64,000 bases of DNA, from contig NC_088295.1 in the NCBI RefSeq assembly GCF_032854445.1, positions 8,312,501 to 8,376,500 on the forward strand. Reading direction: 5' to 3'. The first letter of the stretch is position 1; each line of letters opens with the position of its first letter. The notes beneath the pieces are model-generated. The model had not been told where the DNA came from. It did not search any database and saw only the letters and a list, made by a program, of their open reading frames with translations. The translations under genes and the position numbers were made by a program. This document shows, in pieces, positions 57,816-64,000 of this stretch. This DNA comes from Liolophura sinensis. Taxonomy: Eukaryota > Mollusca > Polyplacophora > Chitonida > Chitonidae.

Positions 57816-57882
57816 ATCATCATCATGTGACTGAAAAATTGTTAAATACGACGTTAAACCCTAAGCATACATATATACACAG
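57816..57882 (+). mobile_element. 5'-truncated SINE tail, about 67 bp
   Basis: It carries the shared SINE 3' domain (CATGTGACTGAAAAATTGTT, then AATACGACGTTAAACCC) with no head. A 7-bp direct repeat CCACCTA lies on each side (57809-57815 and 57883-57889) and may be a short target-site duplication. Its left edge falls at almost the same point of the SINE as the 61-bp insertion at 27832-27892. Confidence 0.75.
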
Positions 57883-57889
57883 CCACCTA

Positions 57890-60800
57890 GACGGAGAATA
57901 ATACTACGTCAGCCATCGAGACAACATGGTCTATTAAATGAAGTTTAGGTTTAGGAGATGTTGTTTATGGATAGAAGTGAATATATTGGCATTCGATGGA
58001 CCAGTTCTACATTCCTACCATATGTAGCCTGTCTATATTAAGCAACGAAAAGAGAAGACCGGGAGTCCGCCAGCAGGACTACCTGACATGGCCTGTCTCT
58101 CGGTGTCCTGTTTTCTGTAATTGTCATCAACCATTGTGATGAGCATGGTGGGTAGTCTAGGAGACAGAACAAAACGCCAGCATCGTGGGTACTCAGGAAA
58201 TCTGCTGTGAGCAAACGGATTCACCTAGCGGGAGTCAAGTTGCTGTGGAAGCACCGTGAGTCTTTTCACCACAGCTCACCAGTCAGCCGACTTAGGGATA
58301 ATGGAAGGTATTGTTCCGGAACATGGTGCAAATGTATAATCAAGGAAATTTACACCAGTTTTCCAGAAGCAAGCGGAAATGGTTAACGGACCCAATTTCC
58401 TAATAGATTTATGCTGTGCTGTTTTCGTTACCTCTGACAGGTCGACAAGCTAAGACGCCAATCCAGGGCCATCGATTTTCTTCTTTCTAATTTGATTCAA
58501 AACTTACAAGACATGGCTTTACACTGCACATGTATAGACTGGTATAGACTGGGCTCAGATTACACGATACGCAGAATCTGTCAATTGTTGCGGGAGTGCA
58601 AATCAAGTTTGTTACTTTGAATACTGGAAAAAACATCAAAGAGGCAATTACGTTATCTAATTAATCTTTGGTATGAAACTCAAATGTGGTATTTGACTGA
58701 CGTGCAGGCGGGCAAAACGCAAGCTATAAGAATTCCAAATGCTCTTATTGTCAGATGAGTTAAATTAGACACAGCAGCTTCATTGCAGGAGCAATGTCAG
58801 ACATCAGTTTGAACAGCATTTAAAATACAATTGCTTGCACCCGTAAACTGAATATGCTCAAGAACACAAAGTATCATATGCCATTTTGAAAGAAGGAAGG
58901 TAATCGGTTCCGTAGAATTTGACAAGAGAACTTTAATCGGAGTGTAAATTTCAAATATGCATGATTACGGGTTTCTTTATTGTTGGCTGGGACGCTTACC
59001 GATGTAAAGACACACTAATGACATATCAACTCTTATTCCCACACTTAGGTCTACTTATACATTACTGAATATGAGAATATAACAGATATTATAACGGATA
59101 AAACAGTCACGGGAAAAATGAACCCACGTAAAATATATTTTCAAGACACACATGAGGAATTTATGCTGAATGTTAACTGTGGAATTGGTATACATGCAAA
59201 AGAGATCATTCTAAGCACTGCTTGTAAACATCTTTTAGCAAAAGGTTGCATTAATAAATAATACTCACTTTTTCCCTCAAAGTTTTTCACAAATGGTTGC
59301 CCGTATTGTCGGCTTCAAGTCTCCCATCAGTTCTGTTTTTTCTCAGCTATTTGTTCAGTATCTAATGAACAAGATAAACTGCGGCAAGTCAAAGCCTCCA
59401 GAGGACTTGCCAATTGGATGTTCAATGAAAGTTCATCGAAACATGAATGACCTGTAGTCAAAGGATTCGAGTCGTGTATATACAGCGAACCCTCACAGAA
59501 ATCTATCAATCAAAGGAATTCATTAAATCACTTCGGTGGCTGTTCTGCTGACACTTGTTCGCGCTTCAGGATTACAAGGCAAACGTGTGTGCCATTATCG
59601 GTCAGAAATTGTAGTAGCTGCTACGAACAGTCAATCCCAGTGTCAATGAGCTTGCCTGGGCGCTGTCCAACAAAAGCCGGCCGTGAAAGCTAAAGTGACA
59701 TCGTCTTCTTTAGCTGTGCTATCAATTATCCCTCTTATCCGGGCACCTGTTTGATAAAGTCAACTCTACGCTATTCTCCTGCCCCGTCCATCAGATAGTT
59801 GTAGGCGATAATAGCCATTCCGTGATTTCCATCATCGATTGGCTCGACAAGTCAAAGGCCTGCCCCACTTCAGTTTGATACTGCTGATTAGGGAAGAAGT
59901 GAATGTATCTGACATTGTACCATCTAAAGCATGTCCCACAATTTAAAGTACTAAAATTCAGTCACAGTTTTGAATAGGGAGACACAAATAAGGAAATCAA
60001 AAGAATAGTTGGCCGAACAAAAAACAACCCCCCCCCCCAAAAAAAAACAACGCTGTATATAGTTCTCATAACTACATTGATGAAAGATGGTTTTGACATA
60101 TTATATGTCGGGCGTGTTAGGGAATCGGTGGATAGCAAAAGTAAGGTAGGGTTTGACTCGGTTTTTTTTTTTTTTTAGTGAAATTGCCCTCGTGGAAGTC
60201 TCTATCATCGAAGCTGGGCGTTATGGTAGGAACGTCCAGCTTAGCGTTGAGCTACTTCTGATTGTAGATTTTGTCAGCGTTGTGTGACTTGATAGTATTA
60301 ATGGCCCAAACTCACTTATATGAATCTTGATTACAGACTTCTTTCTTGACAACTGGCCTCATCTTGTGAGACTACAGGATATTCACCGTATATTTACATA
60401 GACAGCTTTTCTGACGAAACTGAAGGTGACAACGTTTTGGAAATTATTTTACACTATAATTCACACATACATCTACCTAATGGATAATGTGGAGAATGTC
60501 AAGAAAAGCTATCAAGTCGCGTGAGAACTGTTTCTTTACGATCATAATCGGCGTATAGTTTTATCCGTTTGTTACAAGTGTGTAATTATTCAGCGCTACT
60601 GAAAGAGATCGTGCTTTTACTTAATTTTAAATTTTGTAAACTATCATTTTGCACCTGAATGTTTTACTTCTATCTCCCAGCTAGGGGGCTATTATTGCAT
60701 TGCATCAATTGTTGTCGTCATAATATCTAAATACTTCATCGTTTTAATGTTGTAAAAGTTTAGGAATCAGTGAGCTTGAATGTGCTAGCCTTAAAGAAAA

Positions 60801-62824
60801 TTATGTATCTACGCCTATACTTCTGGACTATCCTGGGAATCTGCAACCTGCCAAATGTTACTTCCAGCCATTTCGTCCTTTTTGCAAACCCAAAATATAC
60901 TGAACACACACATCTGCGTTTTGCCAACACACCGATCAGACATTAAATCCGTTTTATAATAAGTTGAATTTTAGACTTTCACAAATCTCCAGCTTGGAAG
61001 AACGTGGCCAAGCCTAAGATCAGACGAATGACAGTAGCGTTTATAAGTTTCATGTACGGCCCTAACATAGAAATAGCACAATGACATTCTACAGGTACAA
61101 GCCGCAGCCCATGGTCATCTGTAGAAGACGTTTTCGGTTGGCATTGAAGTTTAGGAATATTGGGCAGTGACCCATGATTTCTGGTGGAATGTGCATTCCT
61201 TTGGATGGGGATAGAAAGTTTTATTTTGAGTAAAATAAATGACATCTCCTCCTGAACAAGCCGGTAGATTTTAGATTATGCAGGGGAAAGGTCTTAAGAG
61301 AAAGCCGTGTTCCAAATTGATATGGACAAACTGAAGCAAGTCAATCGAGGGCTTAATCCACTTGGATACACCGAGTGCCATTCTCCAATAGCCTGGAAAA
61401 TCACTTTGTGCAAGTCAATGCTGTTCAATCGTACAAGGATAACAGATACAGTATCAGTGGCATATTTCTTTTTTTACCGCTAATTCATCAAGAATGACAG
61501 AACCAATTTTAGGTGACTGTTACGAGGCTACCTTCAGCTGTAGGCTTTCCGCCGGTATTTGGTATGCTCGATATATTTTGCTTTCCCACATTTAGCATTT
61601 TGCGAGGGTGATTCTTGAGTCGCATAGGAAATCAACAGGCAAAGATGGGGCCACGATATCGATCCATGCCTCGACAGTTAGGCCCGGTTTAGAGGAAAAG
61701 GGTCGGTTCTGGCTACAGTGCATGGGATCACAGAATACGACGGAATATAGAGAGTTGGAGCCAAGAGACAGCTAACCACAGTGCAGTGGCATTGTTATAC
61801 TATCAGAATGTTATAGAGAACCGTCACATGGTATATTTGCATGGAATGGAGATCCACAGTGCCACACTACACAATGCAATGCTTGCGCTATTCAAGTGAA
61901 AGCACGACTAGTAACACTCAAGCGTTTCATGACTCAAGCTCACAAGTCATGAAAAAATGGCAAAACATGATAACACTAGAATATTGATCAGTAAATCATC
62001 ATGGTAGAGCTATGTAGGCCTACCGAGTTTCAGTTGAGTGTAAGGATCCTGAAAATTTCTCTGGTAAGAATAGCCCAAGAACAAAAAAAAAGTCTTAGTG
62101 AAAAACAAAAAGTCCACATGAATCAAAAATGTGATCTCAAGCACATGTCCAGGTTTCAACTATCTGTTTCAAACGTTCACGTAGAAAGTTTGGAACCACC
62201 TCAGCACATAGAGAGCAGTGTGAGAAATATTACAGTGAGACACTGTCAAAATGCATATATGACAGAAACTCAGGCAAAGTTGACCCAAGTAAGTAATCCT
62301 GTCTGGGTGTGGATGTACATGACACTTGCCATCAGGGATATTTATATACTTCATAGAGTTAACGTATTTTTGATTATTATGACCCCGCTTTTACACGTCC
62401 GTTACCAGGATACTCCCACCCCCACCTTCAAGCCACGACAAGGTTAGAGCTCATCATGAAAATACATGTCTACGTGTATGTCACTTGCAAATGATACTAG
62501 AACGGTTAGAAGATGAATATAAACGGAAATTTGATTTTGATAACCTGAAGAGCACTTAAAAGAAACATGCAAAGATTGAACACGATGCTGAGATACAAAA
62601 ATATTTCGAAGCCTATTATTCTTAATATTCTTAATGTGGCCATGTACGAACTACGAACAACTGAGATGCTGTGACAATATCTGTGTACAATAAGATGTAA
62701 CAATCAAATGGAGCCATGTTTTGTGTCCAGAGGCTCTTGTACCATGCATACAATTAACTTCCAGTGTGCTCATGGGTACGGTGTAACCTAGGTGACCGCT
62801 AATTATGGATGTTAAATGACGTAA
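57890..62824. other. No supported gene
   Basis: Homopolymers at 60028-60047 (C then A run) and 60162-60176 (T run). 62001-62447 (+) is open for 148 codons, with two FQLSV-containing stretches but no recognisable domain. It may be chance. Confidence 0.45.
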
Positions 62825-63247
62825 AGCCCTTCTGTAAACCCTTCACCTGAGGTATATCAGGTCGTCAAACAAACGTTAACAGATGTCGATGGATATTGCA
62901 TAAGAAAAGTAGAAATAATTGACGTGGCTGAAGTTCCTCGCCTCAGTAATATGTCAATGCACGAGAGTGGTCCGACTCTGTATGTCGATACCCACCTGGA
63001 GGGGTCTGAGGTCGATACAAGATTTACAGGGCTGCTTAGATCCCGTGTGACGTCCATCAGTGACAACGGTCGCGCTGTTCTGAATGTCATGTCAATCAAA
63101 TCTGTCTTGTACATGCACTCACGTGAAGTATATACACACGCAAGCAAGCTAATTTATCAAGACCGAAATTATACACCATGCAACCTAACAGAAGTTAGCA
63201 ATCAAAATAATTTACCAATACCTTTTACTTTGTTCAGAAAACTTTAA
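62825..63247 (+). other. Unidentified exon-like open segment
   Basis: Open for 141 codons after a stop at 62822. The part from about 62849 to 63140 reads like protein: EVYQVVKQTLTDVDGYCIR, KVEIIDVAEVPRLSNMSMHE, SGPTLYVDTHLEGSEVDTRF, TGLLRSRVTSISDNGRAVLN. Codon choice is more balanced than in the surrounding AT-rich DNA. Possible acceptors end at CACCTGAG (62850) or GTATATCAG (62860), and a possible donor is CAC|GTGAAG near 63121. I do not recognise the family. No initiator fits, so if it is real it is an internal exon or a remnant. Confidence 0.35.
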
Positions 63248-64000
63248 CGCTGCTTTTGTAGTTTCTAACGCTTGTGCCTGTATACAACTGAACTGTGCTT
63301 CACAAAGGTTACAGGATCTGAATACTACACCACAAACGAAGCTACATGATCTCAAATGAACGTGGAGATTTCTCTCCATGATGGATGTATTTGTAATTTG
63401 TTAAAATGTTCTTGCTATAATACCCGTTTGATCAATGAATGATGTCAATGTCACGCTAAAATCTGTCTGATGTGACCAATGGTTACATCGGTCAGTGTTG
63501 CAGTGATTGTGTGAAGCATGAATTCTAGCCACTAGCTGGGTCACTTGATCCTGTCACAAATATATCTCGTTCCGTTGGTTTCGTCTCAGGGATGGGACAA
63601 ACTCCGCCGATACCCAAAGTACCCCCGTGGGCACGTGTGTCTCTGACAGTTACTTCTGAGAACTGATAACTCTGTATTGTAGCAGTTTTGTTTAATACAA
63701 GTCACTAATAAACACACGAGTAGCTCTCCATATTCAGCTTATTGACGCAGGTTAAAAAATTAATTATCCATGGCACAAAGCATAAATAGTATATAGCTTA
63801 TCTACTTCTCCCTCATTTATTGTCTTTGTGTTATAGTTCTTATTTTCTAGACCCCCATGCGCCACCGTGCCTGCTTGTTTTGATTCCAGACAGTTTTGTA
63901 AGGATTTTCCACACGAAATCAACTAATTCCTCCTCTCACACAGATTCCGTTATATCTCAATCAATCAGTTCGGACAGTTATCTGAGTTTTATCGAATGGA
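63248..64000. other. No gene recognised
   Basis: Window end. Only short frames and no clear repeat. Confidence 0.5.

Overview
The window looks like eukaryotic, invertebrate nuclear DNA and most probably comes from a marine mollusc. It is AT-rich and sparsely coding, has long introns, and carries tRNA-derived SINEs. The conserved 3' tail of those SINEs (a CATATGACTGAAAAATTG-like block, then GTACGACGTTAAACC) is one I associate from memory with gastropod and bivalve genomes. The species call is inference; I see no bacterial or organellar gene organisation.

The only gene I can name with confidence lies on the minus strand at 35224-46192. It is a heparan sulfate glucosamine 3-O-sulfotransferase of the 3-OST-2/3/4/6 type. 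Coding exon 1 (45438-46192) encodes a short basic tail, a signal anchor, a long low-complexity stem and the first half of the PAPS-binding fold. Coding exon 2 (35224-35842) encodes the rest of the sulfotransferase domain. A phase-2 intron of 9,595 bp with GT-AG ends joins them into a predicted 457-residue protein. A possible upstream acceptor at 46396-46397 hints at a separate 5' UTR exon that I could not place.

Layout. 1-20 kb holds no recognisable gene but many old local duplications (295/1525, 9258/9390, 15071/15219), a 42-bp tandem array, a GACA-type array, a (TG)n tract of about 130 bp, a SINE promoter remnant and a probable MITE (7649-7908). At 20.3-20.7 kb there is a frameshifted reverse-transcriptase fossil with a SINE-like tail fused to it. 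At 26.8-29.8 kb there is a cluster of repeats: a 28-bp minisatellite, a full SINE with an old target-site duplication, a degenerate 50-60-bp minisatellite invaded by a 61-bp SINE tail with a perfect 13-bp target-site duplication, and a second SINE in reverse orientation. The sulfotransferase gene follows. At 53.2-54.45 kb lies a 36-bp minisatellite with higher-order (216-bp) structure, and at 55.6-55.9 kb a diverged tandem duplication. The distal end has one open segment that may be an unidentified exon (62825-63150).

I found no evidence of a novel multi-gene system. The most informative material is the complete sulfotransferase coding sequence, the mobile-element record with readable target-site duplications, and three unidentified exon-like segments (13.8, 16.7 and 62.9 kb) that transcript or homology data could settle.
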